Source: Bacteroidota bacterium (lineage in GTDB: Bacteria; Bacteroidota; Bacteroidia; Bacteroidales; BM520). Taken from it: DNA of 42,336 nucleotides. Of this stretch, positions 31,663 to 42,298 are shown piece by piece. Numbering within the stretch: the first letter of the stretch is position 1; each line of letters begins with the position of its first letter. The notes beneath the pieces are model-generated. The model was not told where the DNA came from and ran no database searches. It saw only the letters and a list, made by a program, of their open reading frames with translations. Made by a program: the position numbers and the translations under genes. Location: contig PDRJ01000014.1 of assembly GCA_002748065.1 (NCBI GenBank), positions 1-42,336 on the forward strand, in the 5' to 3' direction.

Positions 31663-32535
31663 ATGAGTTTTAGAATTATTGTAATGGCAAAGCAGGTGCC
31701 GGATACGCGTAATGTGGGGAAGGATGCCATGAAGGCAGACGGGACGGTAAACCGTGGGGCATTACCCGCAATTTATAATCCTGAAGACCTTAACGCCCTG
31801 GAGTTTGCCTTAAAAGTTAAAGACAAGATTAAGGAGGCAGAAATCGTGGTATTAACCATGGGACCTTCTCGTGCGGCAGGGATCATTCGCGAAGCAATGT
31901 TTCGTGGTGCAGATAGAGGGGTGTTGCTTACAGACCGCCGTTTTGCCGGATCTGATACCCTGGCAACCTCTTATGCCCTCTCCATGGCCATAAAGAAATT
32001 AGCCCCTTACGATTTGGTGATTGCCGGCCGGCAAGCCATTGATGGGGATACAGCACAGGTGGGGCCACAAACTGCTGAGAAATTGAATCTTCCTCAGGTG
32101 ACTTACGCTGAATCGTTGGAAGATCTCACCCAGGAGAGTATTACCATAAAACGTCGTCTCGAAAGGGGTGTGGAGACCCTCAAAGGATCCTTCCCCTTGC
32201 TGGTTACCGTGAACGCTTCGGCCGAAAGTTGCCGGCCCCGGAATGCCAGAAGAGTGATGCAGTTTAAACACGCCCGAACCGTCACCGAACTACAGGAAGA
32301 GTCTCGCGACTATACGGAACTCTTCGATGAACGTCCCTACCTGCTCATTGAAGAGTGGTCTATGGATGAGGTGGACGCAGAGGTTCGTTATCTTGGACTT
32401 GGTGGTTCTCCTACGAAAGTAAAAAAGATTGAGAATGTCGTTTTTAAAGCCAAAGAGACTCAACTGCTTTCCGATAGCGATGAAGCCATCGATAAGATGA
32501 TGAAAGAGCTTATTAATAGCCATGTTCTCGGTTAA
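31663..32535 (+). CDS. etfB: Electron transfer flavoprotein beta subunit
   Basis: A 290-residue protein with MSFRIIVMAKQVPDTRNVGK, YNPEDLNALEFALKVKD, VLTMGPSRAAGIIREA, the AMP/FAD region DLVIAGRQAIDGDTAQVGPQ and LKGSFPLLVTVNAS. EtfAB accepts electrons from acyl-CoA dehydrogenases and passes them to the quinone pool. It is first in an operon with etfA (23 bases on) and an acyl-CoA dehydrogenase gene. Confidence 0.94.
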   Translation: MSFRIIVMAKQVPDTRNVGKDAMKADGTVNRGALPAIYNPEDLNALEFALKVKDKIKEAEIVVLTMGPSRAAGIIREAMFRGADRGVLLTDRRFAGSDTLATSYALSMAIKKLAPYDLVIAGRQAIDGDTAQVGPQTAEKLNLPQVTYAESLEDLTQESITIKRRLERGVETLKGSFPLLVTVNASAESCRPRNARRVMQFKHARTVTELQEESRDYTELFDERPYLLIEEWSMDEVDAEVRYLGLGGSPTKVKKIENVVFKAKETQLLSDSDEAIDKMMKELINSHVLG

Positions 32536-32558
32536 TCATTTAATTGAAAAAGAATCTT

Positions 32559-33528
32559 ATGCAAAATATATTAGTCTATTGTGAGATTACCGAAGAGGGA
32601 ATCATTGCAGATGTCAGCCTGGAACTGCTTTCAAAGGGACGAAGGTTGGCCGAAGAACAAGGTGTGTGCTCATTATGGTGTTGCCAATCTCTATGTGGCC
32701 ACAGATGAGCGTCTCTCTCCCTATACTACACAGCCCCATGCGGCTCTTGCCATACACGTTTGCCGTAAAACAGATCCTCAAATTTTTCTTATTGGCGCTT
32801 CTCCCACCGGGCGCGATTTGGCACCCCGTGTGGCTTCAGCCCTGAAGTGTGGCTTGACGGCAGACTGTACCAGTCTGGTCTTTGGTGATCATTATGACCG
32901 AAAAACAGATACCCGATACGAAAACCTGTTGTACCAGATTCGCCCTGCTTTTGGTGGAAACATCATTGCAACCATCATCAATCCCGATACAAGGCCTCAA
33001 ATGGCCACGGTTAGGGAGGGCGTGATGAAGAATGAACCCGCAGCGCAGGCTTCTGAGCCGGTGGTGGTGGAGATCCCGGTGCATGAGGTCGTCGCTGAAT
33101 CGGATTTTGCCCTGGAAATTATAGAACGCCATATTGAACCTCCCAAAATTGATATTAAAAAGTCTCCCATCATTATTGCCGGAGGCTATGGGGTAGGCTC
33201 AAAAGAGGCCTTTGATAAACTCTTTGAATTGGCAGAAGTTCTGGGTGCAGAGGTCGCCGCCTCCCGCGCAGCCGTGGATGCCGGTTTTGTGAGCCATGAG
33301 CGACAAGTGGGACAAACCGGTGTAACCGTGCGCCCCAAACTTTATATTGCCTTTGGGATTAGCGGAGCCGTTCAACATAGAGCTGGAATGGATCAAAGCG
33401 CTAAAATTATCTCGGTGAATATCGATCCTCAAGCGCCGCTCAATCAGATTGCAGACTATAGCGTGCAGGGAAGGGTAGAGGAGGTAATTCCCAAAATGAT
33501 CCGTTACTTTAAGGCAAATTCCAAGTAG
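32559..33528 (+). pseudogene. etfA: Electron transfer flavoprotein alpha subunit, with an internal frame-disrupting deletion
   Basis: The true start is ATG at 32559, giving MQNILVYCEITEEGIIADVS, LELLSKGRRLAEEQGV in one frame. From about 32667 the homology continues in another frame as AHYGVANLYVATDERLSPYT and runs intact to the end, with QIFLIGASPTGRDLAPRVAS, NLLYQIRPAFGGNIIATI and the FAD segment [20 protein letters not shown]. Compared with recalled EtfA proteins about 18-20 residues are missing at the join, and the frame change requires a loss of 3n+2 bases (for example 53 or 56). Adding them gives about 340 codons, the usual length. Either a real lesion or a sequence/assembly error; the rest of the operon is intact. 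Confidence 0.8.
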
Positions 33529-33551
33529 TTATTAATGAAAATGTTTAGTAT

Positions 33552-35258
33552 ATGAATTTCTTTACGGATAATAAAGACCTTTTGTTTCATCTTCAACACC
33601 CCTTAATGGAGAAGATCGTTCGCTTGAAAGAGAATGATTATAGGGAAAAAGAACATTACCCTCATGCTCCTCTCGACTTTGAGGATGCCATGGACTCTTA
33701 CGAAAAAGTGTTGGAGATTATTGGAGAGATTGCCGGTGATACCATCGCTGAAAACGCGGAATCGGTGGATCAAGAGGGGCCCGTGCTTGAAAATAATGGG
33801 GTACGGTATGCCCGAGGAACCCAGGAAAACCATGATAAACTTACCGAGGCGGGAGTGGTAGGCCTTAGCTTACCCCGGAAATACGAGGGGTTGAATTTCT
33901 CCATCGTTCCCTATGTGATGTCTGCCGAGATCGTGAGTAGAGCTGATGCCGGTTTTGCCAATATCTGGGGACTTCAAGACTGTGCGGAAACCTTGAGAGA
34001 GTTTGCTTCCGAGGATATTAAAGAGCGCTATCTCCCTCGTTTTCACAAAGGAGCCACTGCGGCAATGGATCTTACTGAGCCTGATGCAGGGTCGGATCTT
34101 CAGGCGGTACAACTAAAGGCCACCTATGATCAGGAACAAGGAACCTGGCGGCTCAATGGTGTAAAACGCTTTATCACTAATGGTGATGCCCATATCTCTC
34201 TGGTGCTTGCCCGATCGGAAGAGGGAACGACCGATGCGCGAGGCTTGTCGCTCTATGTATACGATAAAGAGAGTCAGGCCGTAACCGTTCGGCGTATCGA
34301 AAATAAGCTGGGGATCAAGGGAAGTCCCACCTGTGAACTGGTCTTCAAAGATGCCCCGGCAGAGCTGGTGGGGGATCGTAAAATGGGGCTGATCAAGTAT
34401 GTGATGGCCCTGATGAACTCAGCCCGTCTGGGAGTGGGGGCACAATCTGTGGGTATTGCTGAAGCGGCCTATCGTGAAGCCCTGGCCTATGCCAAAGAGC
34501 GGGAACAATTTGGGAAACCGATTATCTATTATCCGGCTGTTTATGAGATGATCACCATGATGAAGGTTAAGGTGGATGCCGCACGAACCTTGCTCTATGA
34601 GACCAGTCGTATGGTGGATATGTACAAAGCCTATACCGGAGTGCAAGAAGAGCGTAAGCTGGAGCCGGAAGAGCGTAAAGAGATGAAGTATTACCAAAAA
34701 AATGCAGACGTCTTTACCCCCTTGTTGAAACTTTTTGCCTCTGAATATTGTAACCAGGTGGCCTATGATGCCTTGCAGGTGCACGGAGGAAGCGGTTATA
34801 TGAAGGACTACCCGGTGGAGCGTATCTACCGCGATGCTCGTATTACAAATATCTACGAAGGAACCTCCCAGCTGCAAGTGGTGGCCGCCATACGTGGTGT
34901 GACCAACGGTGCCTACCTGAAGAAGATGCAGGAGTATGCCCAGGTTAAGGTGAAACCTGAACTGGAATTCCTCGCTCAAACCTTGCGGAAGATGACCGAT
35001 CAATATGCAAAGATTGTAGAGAAGGTCACGATTATCTCACAGGAAAATGAGGAGTATCTCACCTTCGTCTCGCGTCGTTTGGTGGAGATTGCAGGCAACG
35101 TGATCATTGGCTACCTGTTGTTGGCTGATGCCAATAGGGGAGGGGATTATGCGAAGTCTGCAGATCTCTTTATTCGTAAAGCAAAAGCAGAAAATATTGG
35201 TGCCGTGAGCTTTATAAAGAATCTTCACGGGAAAGATATCGATAATTTTCGATTGTAA
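33552..35258 (+). CDS. Acyl-CoA dehydrogenase, long form
   Basis: A 568-residue FAD enzyme that oxidises acyl-CoA to enoyl-CoA. Visible: GVVGLSLPRKYEGLNFSI, AMDLTEPDAGSDLQ (FAD/substrate loop), KRFITNGDAH, ENKLGIKGSPTCEL, YAKEREQFGKPI, and the QVHGGSGYMKDYPVERIYRD then NIYEGTSQLQV region. It has an added C-terminal helical part of about 150 residues beyond the roughly 400-residue core, as in other long-form Bacteroidota dehydrogenases. It stands 23 bases after etfA, its expected electron acceptor. Chain-length preference is unknown. Confidence 0.93.
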   Translation: MNFFTDNKDLLFHLQHPLMEKIVRLKENDYREKEHYPHAPLDFEDAMDSYEKVLEIIGEIAGDTIAENAESVDQEGPVLENNGVRYARGTQENHDKLTEAGVVGLSLPRKYEGLNFSIVPYVMSAEIVSRADAGFANIWGLQDCAETLREFASEDIKERYLPRFHKGATAAMDLTEPDAGSDLQAVQLKATYDQEQGTWRLNGVKRFITNGDAHISLVLARSEEGTTDARGLSLYVYDKESQAVTVRRIENKLGIKGSPTCELVFKDAPAELVGDRKMGLIKYVMALMNSARLGVGAQSVGIAEAAYREALAYAKEREQFGKPIIYYPAVYEMITMMKVKVDAARTLLYETSRMVDMYKAYTGVQEERKLEPEERKEMKYYQKNADVFTPLLKLFASEYCNQVAYDALQVHGGSGYMKDYPVERIYRDARITNIYEGTSQLQVVAAIRGVTNGAYLKKMQEYAQVKVKPELEFLAQTLRKMTDQYAKIVEKVTIISQENEEYLTFVSRRLVEIAGNVIIGYLLLADANRGGDYAKSADLFIRKAKAENIGAVSFIKNLHGKDIDNFRL

Positions 35259-35276
35259 TAGCTGTTGATAAAAGCG

Positions 35277-35315
35277 AAAAGGCGGAATAGGGAAGAGCCC
35301 CGTTCCGCCTTTTTT
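35277..35315. terminator. Terminator between the dehydrogenase and clpC
   Basis: AAAAGGCGGAA and TTCCGCCTTTT pair around an inner GGG/CCC stem, followed by a T run on the plus strand. It separates two convergent genes and may work both ways. Confidence 0.75.
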
Positions 35316-35356
35316 GGTGAGCCTGAAGCCCGGTTTATCCTTCGCGCCCCTCCTGT

Positions 35357-37918
35357 TTATTCGTCTTGAACCGTTACGACGAGCTCCTCCTTCTCCTTCG
35401 CGTAGACCACCTCAATGGTATTTCCCTCTTTCACACGCTCTTTGATCAGCTCTTCAGCCAAAAGGTCTTCCACATATTTCTGAATGGCACGCTTTAATGG
35501 ACGTGCGCCAAACTGGCGATCCCATCCCTTCTCTATAAGGAAATTCTTAGCCTCTTCGGTGATCCGAAGGTGTAGGTTCATCGCTTTAACCCGTTCTAAC
35601 AGTTGGGCTAACTCAATGTCAATAATCCTGGCAATGGATTCACGTTGTAGTTCATCAAAGATGATCACATCATCAATACGGTTTAAAAATTCCGGCGCAA
35701 AGGATCGTTTAAGTGCATTCTCTATCACCGAACGGGCATGCGCCTTACTACCGGCCTTTCGGGAGGCCGTATCAAATCCGATTCCCTTTCCAAACTCCTT
35801 CAACTGACGGGATCCGATGTTTGAAGTCATGATGATAATGGTATTCTTAAAGTCTACCTTGCGACCTAAGCTATCGGTGAGCACGCCATCATCCAATACC
35901 TGAAGCATCAGGTGGAAAATATCGGGGTGTGCCTTCTCTATTTCATCAAGGAGAATGATGGAGTAGGGTTTTCTGCGCACTTTCTCCGTCAGTTGTCCTC
36001 CCTCTTCATACCCCACATAACCGGGAGGTGCGCCCACAAGGCGTGAAACGGCAAACTTCTCCATATACTCACTCATGTCAATACGAATCAATGCCTCCTG
36101 GGAGTTGAAAAGGTATTGTGCAAGGATTTTGGCCAGATGGGTCTTCCCCACACCGGTGGGGCCAAGGAACATGAAGGTGCCGATGGGCTTATTGGGATCT
36201 TTCAGGCCGGCTCTGTTCCTGCGGATGGCTTTTACCATCTTCCTGATGGCGTCATTTTGGCCAATAACGGTATCCTGGAGATCTGTCTCCATGTGGATCA
36301 GTTTGTTGCTTTCGTTCTCGGTGATTTGCTGCACAGGAACCCCCGTCATCATAGCAACAACCTCGGCCACATTCTCCTCCGACACCGGCTCTCGTTGCTG
36401 TAGGGACTCATCTTCCCAATGGCTCTTGGCCAGAGCGAGCTCCTCTTGTAGCTTGCGTTCCTTATCCCTAAAGTGTGCAGCCTCTTCATACTTTTGAGCA
36501 TCGATGGCACGTGATTTATTGATTCGTGTTTCATCAATGGCGTTTTCAATGTCCACAATCTCCTGAGGTACATTGATATTCTTGATGTGTACACGTGCCC
36601 CTGCTTCATCCATGGCATCAATGGCCTTATCGGGTAAGCAGCGGTCAGAGATATAACGTGTGGTAAGCGAAACACACGCCTCTATGGCCTCACGGGAGTA
36701 GGAGACCAGGTGATGATCTTCGTATCGTTCTTTGATGTTATGCAATATTTCAATGGTCTCCTCCGGTGAAGTCGGATCCACAAGGATTTTCTGGAATCTG
36801 CGTTCCAGGGCGCCATCTTTTTCGATATACTGGCGATATTCGTCCAGGGTTGTGGCTCCGATACATTGGATCTCTCCACGGGCCAGTGCCGGCTTAAAGA
36901 TGTTGGAGGCGTCGAGGCTTCCATTGGCATTTCCGGCTCCCACGATGGTGTGTACCTCATCGATAAAGAGGATGATATCGGGATTTTTTTCCAATTCGTG
37001 GAGAACGGCTTTTAGGCGCTCCTCAAATTGGCCACGATATTTGGTGCCGGCCACCACCGAGGCGATGTCCAAGGTAAAGATGCGTTTATCGAAGAGAGCA
37101 CGTGATACTTTACGGGAGACGATGCGTAGTGCCAGTCCCTCTGCAATGGCCGATTTCCCCACACCGGGTTCCCCGATCAGGATGGGGTTATTCTTCTTTC
37201 TTCGGCTGAGAATCTGAGCAATACGCTCCAGCTCCTTCTCCCGGCCAACGATAGGATCCAAAAGCCCCTGTTCCGCGGCACGGGTGATGTCCCGGCCAAA
37301 ATTATCCAATACGGGGGTTTTGGTCTTCACCTCCCGGGTTTTACTCCCGGTTTTACGCTCTTCCCGAAAGTTGCCGTACAGGTTGTCCTGGGAGTCATCT
37401 TCCATGTCGTCAGGGTAGATATTCTGAACCTCTTCCCTTTGATCGCCGCCATAACGTTTACCCTCGCGCTTCTTGATCTTTTCCGAATTCATAATCTCTT
37501 CAATAATAGCATGCTGCGAGATATTCATTTGACGAAAAGAGGAGGAAACCGCATTGTGCTGGTCCTTTAGGATAGCCAAAAGAAGATGCTCCGTACAGAT
37601 CTCCTCAGAGCGAAAGGAGCGGGCCTCAAGGTAGGAACGTTTCAAGGCAATCTCCGCTTCCCGAAGAAAGGGAAGATCGCTCTTTTCCGGGGCCTCTTGC
37701 TTCTCCAATGTGTTCTCAATGGCCTCCTCAATGGTATGTTTCAGTTTTAACAGATCGACCTTTAAGTATTTTAAAACCTCTATTGCTCCCCCTTGGCCCT
37801 CGCGCATCATTCCTAGAAAAAGATGCTCCACCCCAATGTAATTATTTTTTAGGCGTAGTGCTTCCTCCCGGCTATAGGAAAAGATGTTATTAACCCGTTG
37901 GGAAAATTTTGCCTCCAT
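35357..37918 (-). CDS. clpC: ClpC-type AAA+ unfoldase (Clp ATPase)
   Basis: An 853-residue two-ring ATPase. Parts in order: two Clp-N repeats ([20 protein letters not shown] to about 145), AAA1 with Walker [17 protein letters not shown] and [10 protein letters not shown], a middle region with a UVR-like stretch ([20 protein letters not shown]), AAA2 with [15 protein letters not shown] and [20 protein letters not shown], and a C-terminal D2-small domain. ClpC feeds unfolded proteins to ClpP. Divergent from gyrA. Usual length. Confidence 0.94.
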   Translation of the reverse strand: MEAKFSQRVNNIFSYSREEALRLKNNYIGVEHLFLGMMREGQGGAIEVLKYLKVDLLKLKHTIEEAIENTLEKQEAPEKSDLPFLREAEIALKRSYLEARSFRSEEICTEHLLLAILKDQHNAVSSSFRQMNISQHAIIEEIMNSEKIKKREGKRYGGDQREEVQNIYPDDMEDDSQDNLYGNFREERKTGSKTREVKTKTPVLDNFGRDITRAAEQGLLDPIVGREKELERIAQILSRRKKNNPILIGEPGVGKSAIAEGLALRIVSRKVSRALFDKRIFTLDIASVVAGTKYRGQFEERLKAVLHELEKNPDIILFIDEVHTIVGAGNANGSLDASNIFKPALARGEIQCIGATTLDEYRQYIEKDGALERRFQKILVDPTSPEETIEILHNIKERYEDHHLVSYSREAIEACVSLTTRYISDRCLPDKAIDAMDEAGARVHIKNINVPQEIVDIENAIDETRINKSRAIDAQKYEEAAHFRDKERKLQEELALAKSHWEDESLQQREPVSEENVAEVVAMMTGVPVQQITENESNKLIHMETDLQDTVIGQNDAIRKMVKAIRRNRAGLKDPNKPIGTFMFLGPTGVGKTHLAKILAQYLFNSQEALIRIDMSEYMEKFAVSRLVGAPPGYVGYEEGGQLTEKVRRKPYSIILLDEIEKAHPDIFHLMLQVLDDGVLTDSLGRKVDFKNTIIIMTSNIGSRQLKEFGKGIGFDTASRKAGSKAHARSVIENALKRSFAPEFLNRIDDVIIFDELQRESIARIIDIELAQLLERVKAMNLHLRITEEAKNFLIEKGWDRQFGARPLKRAIQKYVEDLLAEELIKERVKEGNTIEVVYAKEKEELVVTVQDE

Positions 37919-37952
37919 ATTTCTTGTTTAAGTCCTAATAATCAAAACAAAA

Positions 37953-38004
37953 AACCAATGTTTTGGTTCGTCTATTCGATGCGTAAAAATACCCATCAAA
38001 GATA
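37953..38004 (-). promoter_or_regulatory. clpC promoter box and AACCAA-N4-TTGGTT palindrome
   Basis: The minus strand reads TATCTTTG (38004-37997), a TAnnTTTG match 79 bases before the clpC start. In the leader, AACCAATGTTTTGGTT (37953-37968) is a perfect 6-4-6 palindrome that may be an operator. Confidence 0.45.
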
Positions 38005-38099
38005 ATACCAAAGCAGTGGTAGGCGTTGTTTTGACAGCTAATTTATTAACATCAATATGTTTGTAACAACTTCCTGTGCCTAATGTTGTACCGATTGGA

Positions 38100-38107
38100 T
38101 ATTTTTG
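38100..38107 (+). promoter_or_regulatory. -7 promoter box of gyrA
   Basis: TATTTTTG matches TAnnTTTG, 64 bases before the gyrA start. The leader in between is AT-rich. Confidence 0.45.
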
Positions 38108-38171
38108 TAAATTCGTAATTTAAGATTATTAATATTAATATATTGTAAACGAATGTGTTAATTGTGAAGAT

Positions 38172-40712
38172 ATGAATGGTAGAGAACGGATTGTAAAGGT
38201 AAATATAGAAAATCAGATGAAAGCTGCTTACATTGATTACTCTATGAGTGTCATTGTAAGTCGTGCATTGCCCGATGTGCGAGATGGGTTGAAGCCGGTA
38301 CATCGCCGTATTCTATACGGTATGTTGGAGTTGGGTATCACCTCGGGAAAAGCCTATAAAAAGTCGGCAAGGATTGTGGGGGAAGTGCTGGGGAAGTACC
38401 ATCCCCATGGAGATACTGCTGTATACGACTCCATGGTGCGTATGGCACAAGATTGGTCGCTTCGTTACCCTCTGGTGGATGGTCAGGGTAACTTCGGTTC
38501 CATTGATGGTGACAGCCCTGCAGCAATGCGTTATACCGAAGCTCGTCTTAGAAAGATTGCAGAGGAGATGCTCTCCGATATCAATAAGGATACAGTTGAC
38601 TACCAGTTGAATTTTGATGACTCCTTGAAGGAACCTACCGTGCTACCCGCCCGAATCCCTCAGCTGCTCATCAATGGAACCTCGGGAATTGCCGTGGGGA
38701 TGGCCACCAATATGCCCCCGCATAACCTCTCGGAGGTGATTGATGGTACCGTGGCCTATATTGATGATAATGAAATTGATATCCCCGGCTTGATGAAGTA
38801 TATCAAGGCACCGGATTTCCCCACCGGAGGAATTATCTACGGCTATGAAGGCGTTAAAGATGCTTACGAGACCGGAAAGGGACGCGTGGTGATGCGCGGA
38901 GAAGCAAAGGTGGAAGAGATGTCCTCCGGACGGGAAATGATTATCGTCACCTCCATCCCTTATCAGGTGAATAAGGCAGAGATGATCAAGAAAACCGCTG
39001 ACCTGGTCAATGACAAAAAAATAGAGGGGATCTCCGATATTCGGGATGAGAGCGATAGGAATGGAATGCGTATCGTCTATGAACTGAAGAAAGATGCCAT
39101 CTCCAACGTGGTACTCAATAAGTTGTACCAGTATACCCCCCTTCAAACCTCCTTTAGCGTAAACAATATTGCGTTGGTGAATGGGCGCCCCATGCTCTTG
39201 AACCTGAAACAGTTGATCAAGTACTTTGTGGATCATCGCCATGAGGTGGTGGTGAGAAGAACGGCCTATGAATTGCGTGAAGCTGAAAAGCGGGCTCATA
39301 TTCTGGAAGGATTGCTTATTGCCCTGGATAACTTGGATGCCGTTATCCAGCTGATCAGGGCCAGTAAGACTCCCGAAGAGGCGCGTACCGGATTGATGGA
39401 GCAGTTTGGGCTCAGTGAGGTGCAGGCTCGGGCCATCCTGGATATGCGCCTGCAGAAGTTGACAGGACTGGAGCAAGAGAAGATCCGGGCAGAGCACCAT
39501 GAACTATTAATTTTGATTGCTGATCTTAAAGAAATACTTCAAAGTAAGGATCGTAGAATGCAGATTATCAAGGATGAGCTCCTTGAAATAAAAGAGAAGT
39601 ATGGGGATGAGAGTCGTACGGAAATTGAGTATTCGGCACAAGATTTCCGCATTGAGGATCTCATTGCGGATGAAGAGGTAGTTGTAACCATCTCTCATTT
39701 GGGTTACATCAAGCGTACCCCGTTGGCAGAATATCGCCGACAGGCTAGGGGGGGAGTGGGAGCAAGAGGCTCTTCCATTCGTGGCGATGATTTTGTAGAG
39801 TATCTCTTCATTGCCTCTATGCATAACTATATCCTCTTCTTTACCGATAAAGGAAAGTGCTTCTGGTTAAGAGTATTTGAAGTTCCGGAGGGAGGGAAGG
39901 CTTCCAAAGGACGCGCCATACAAAATGTGATCTCCATCCCACCGGATGATAAGATCAAGGCGTTTGTCAACCTGAAAGACCTCAAGGATCCTGAATATAT
40001 CAATAATAATTACATTATTCTCTGTACTAAGAAAGGGGTGATAAAGAAAACCTCCCTGGAGGCCTATTCGCGTCCTCGACAGAATGGAATTTATGCCATT
40101 AGTATTCGTGAAGGTGATGAACTCTTGCAGGCTCGCATGACTGGGGGAGATCACCATGTGCTGATGGCGTTGCGTTCAGGAAGGGCTATCCGTTTCGATG
40201 AAGCAAAAGTGCGCCCCATGGGACGTACCGCTGCCGGGGTGCGGGGAATTACGTTGAGTAGCGATGAGGATGAGGTTGTAGGAATGATCTGTATTAATCA
40301 AGATACAGACAGTGAGGTGCTTGTCGTTTCAGAGAATGGCTATGGAAAACGTTCCTCTCTCCGAGACTATCGCATTACCAACCGTGGAGGAAAAGGGGTA
40401 AAGACCATGAGTATTACCGAAAAAACCGGAGAACTGATCTCTATTCATAGTGTTGTGGATACGGATGACCTGATGATTATTAATCGATCGGGCATTGTGA
40501 TCCGGATGGCGGTATTTGATCTTCGTACCATGGGAAGAGCCACCCAGGGAGTTCGCCTTATCAGCTTGCGGGAAGGCGATGCCATCGCAGCCGTAAGCAA
40601 AGTTGAATTTGTTGAAAATGAAGAAGTTGATGGTGCTGAGGAAGCAAAAATAGAAGAGGATAAAGGGGAGGCTCATGCATCAGAACCGGAAAATGGTACG
40701 GATATTGATTAG
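38172..40712 (+). CDS. gyrA: DNA gyrase subunit A
   Basis: An 846-residue type IIA topoisomerase subunit. The catalytic tyrosine is Y121 in [10 protein letters not shown]. The quinolone-resistance region reads [17 protein letters not shown], with Thr82 and Asp86 at the positions of E. coli Ser83 and Asp87. The GyrA box in the C-terminal beta-pinwheel is QARGGVG, close to QRRGGKG, marking gyrase rather than topoisomerase IV. The tail is acidic ([18 protein letters not shown]). GyrA with GyrB introduces negative supercoils. Length is normal. Confidence 0.96.
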   Translation: MNGRERIVKVNIENQMKAAYIDYSMSVIVSRALPDVRDGLKPVHRRILYGMLELGITSGKAYKKSARIVGEVLGKYHPHGDTAVYDSMVRMAQDWSLRYPLVDGQGNFGSIDGDSPAAMRYTEARLRKIAEEMLSDINKDTVDYQLNFDDSLKEPTVLPARIPQLLINGTSGIAVGMATNMPPHNLSEVIDGTVAYIDDNEIDIPGLMKYIKAPDFPTGGIIYGYEGVKDAYETGKGRVVMRGEAKVEEMSSGREMIIVTSIPYQVNKAEMIKKTADLVNDKKIEGISDIRDESDRNGMRIVYELKKDAISNVVLNKLYQYTPLQTSFSVNNIALVNGRPMLLNLKQLIKYFVDHRHEVVVRRTAYELREAEKRAHILEGLLIALDNLDAVIQLIRASKTPEEARTGLMEQFGLSEVQARAILDMRLQKLTGLEQEKIRAEHHELLILIADLKEILQSKDRRMQIIKDELLEIKEKYGDESRTEIEYSAQDFRIEDLIADEEVVVTISHLGYIKRTPLAEYRRQARGGVGARGSSIRGDDFVEYLFIASMHNYILFFTDKGKCFWLRVFEVPEGGKASKGRAIQNVISIPPDDKIKAFVNLKDLKDPEYINNNYIILCTKKGVIKKTSLEAYSRPRQNGIYAISIREGDELLQARMTGGDHHVLMALRSGRAIRFDEAKVRPMGRTAAGVRGITLSSDEDEVVGMICINQDTDSEVLVVSENGYGKRSSLRDYRITNRGGKGVKTMSITEKTGELISIHSVVDTDDLMIINRSGIVIRMAVFDLRTMGRATQGVRLISLREGDAIAAVSKVEFVENEEVDGAEEAKIEEDKGEAHASEPENGTDID

Positions 40713-40802
40713 TTTCAATTGATGTTTTACATTTGCCGGCAGAATAACCCTTTTGTAAATTGCATTGAAATAAAATAGAATAAGAAACTTAAATTTCTCC
40801 AG

Positions 40803-42071
40803 ATGAAAAAGATTTTTGTTGCCCTGTTTATGTTGTCTTTTGTGGGCGTAACCTTTGCCCAAAAGATAGAAATACAGAATGCCTCTAACTATCTACGTAA
40901 TGAGCAGCTTGAAAAAGCGATCGAAGCCGTGGATAAGGCGGTAGTACATGAAGATACTAAAAAGGACTATAAGGCATGGTTCTATAAAGGTGCAATATGC
41001 CTTGAAATCAATAATATGTATAAGTGGGCAAACTCCTGTGAAAAGGGAATGTCGCAGAAAGAGGTTGAAGCTAAGATGGCCTCTTTTGGGAATCAATTCC
41101 AGCCCATTAAGCCCGTTTCCAAAAAGCGCTATAAGTTCGAAGATGGAACCAAGGGACGTCGGCTTATCTATAAGTATGGATTGGAGTATATTTTCAGTGC
41201 CGATGATAAATTGGTGATGATAAAGGAACCCACCGAGGGGCGGTTGGCTGACCGTGACTTCATCTCTGAAGCAGAAGAGGCGTTGCAAAACTCCTTGAAA
41301 TACAATACGGAAGATGATGACATTAAACAAAAAGCCCTCGGAAATATGGGGGTAATCTACGATAATGTCTTTAATACGGCTGTAGCCAAGTATAATGAGA
41401 AAGCCTACCTCGAAGCAGCACAAGCTTTTGAGAAGTCGTACGAGATTTTAAAGTCGTTGGGAACAATCGATTCTTCATCCCTCAATAACGTGAACCTGGC
41501 TTATAAACTTGCCATTCAGGAAGCCTTCGATGCAGAGAAGTACGATAACGCACTGGAGATTCTGGGGGTAGCCAAAGAGAAGTTTCCCAAGGATGTGGAC
41601 CTTATCGTTAACGAAGCCAATATCTACCTAAAGCTGGAAGATAATGCGAAGACTGTTGAGACCCTTGAGTATTTGATGACCATCGACGACACCAATCCAA
41701 CCATTTTCTTTGCTGCCGGAGCCTCTTATGATGCGCTCAAAGATTATGAAAAGGCCACAAAAGCTTATGAGAAGGCTATTGCGCTTAAGCCTGATTATTT
41801 TGATCCCAATTATAACCTTGGTGCCATCTATGTGAATAAGGCAGCCGAAGTACAAGAGGTTATGAATGCATTACCTTTGGATGCCGTGGACGAATATAAT
41901 GCCAAGAAAACAGAGATGGAGGCGTTGCTGAACAAAGCGCTGCCTTACTTGGAGAAAGCCGATGAAATCCAGCCCGGAGATCAATACACGTTGAACTCCC
42001 TGAAGGAGATCTATTCGCGCTTGAAAATGTACGATAAGGTAAAAGAGATCAACGAGCGCCTGGCACAATAG
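40803..42071 (+). CDS. Secreted tetratricopeptide-repeat protein
   Basis: A 422-residue protein with signal MKKIFVALFMLSFVGVTFAQ. TPR units are seen near 27-60 (NYLRNEQLEKAIEAVDKAV), in the middle (YNEKAYLEAAQAFEKSYEIL, DAEKYDNALEILGVAKEKFP, and LEDNAKTVETLEYLMTID) and near 310-350 (LKDYEKATKAYEKAIALKPD). A non-TPR insert lies near 65-150 (GTKGRRLIYKYGLEYIFSAD). Such proteins usually act as periplasmic scaffolds; the role is unknown. It lies 90 bases after gyrA and is followed by a strong terminator. Confidence 0.85.
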   Translation: MKKIFVALFMLSFVGVTFAQKIEIQNASNYLRNEQLEKAIEAVDKAVVHEDTKKDYKAWFYKGAICLEINNMYKWANSCEKGMSQKEVEAKMASFGNQFQPIKPVSKKRYKFEDGTKGRRLIYKYGLEYIFSADDKLVMIKEPTEGRLADRDFISEAEEALQNSLKYNTEDDDIKQKALGNMGVIYDNVFNTAVAKYNEKAYLEAAQAFEKSYEILKSLGTIDSSSLNNVNLAYKLAIQEAFDAEKYDNALEILGVAKEKFPKDVDLIVNEANIYLKLEDNAKTVETLEYLMTIDDTNPTIFFAAGASYDALKDYEKATKAYEKAIALKPDYFDPNYNLGAIYVNKAAEVQEVMNALPLDAVDEYNAKKTEMEALLNKALPYLEKADEIQPGDQYTLNSLKEIYSRLKMYDKVKEINERLAQ

Positions 42072-42133
42072 GCAAAATCAAAATGTGGCTACGGTGCGTT
42101 GTCGTGACGCAAGAGTAAGTGACCACACAAAAG

Positions 42134-42169
42134 AAACTGCCCTTAAAACAAAACGAGGGCAGTTTTTTT
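42134..42169 (+). terminator. Terminator after the TPR gene
   Basis: AAACTGCCCT and AGGGCAGTTT form a 10-base stem with a 12-base loop, followed by a T run. Confidence 0.8.
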
Positions 42170-42197
42170 ACACCCTTTTTTGTCCGATAATTAATAT

Positions 42198-42234
42198 TAT
42201 GTTAAGTTGGGTTTTTGAGAAATCATATTCCCCT
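42198..42234 (+). repeat. Edge direct repeat, unit 1
   Basis: A unit of about 37 bases beginning TATGTTAAGTTGGGTTTTTG and ending CATATTCCCCT. It recurs imperfectly 101 bases on. The spacing sequence contains CTCTATTTCTATGG-type text and no gene. Confidence 0.6.
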
Positions 42235-42298
42235 CTATTTCTATGGCTCTCCCTTTCACCTCTTAGGGAGGCTATGCAAAAAGATAGCTGAAGAAAAG

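Noticed and set aside
32581..32667. N-terminus of etfA as the plain open frame from 32581
   Set aside because: The residues from there are an out-of-frame reading of the conserved EtfA N-terminus, which is found in frame from 32559.
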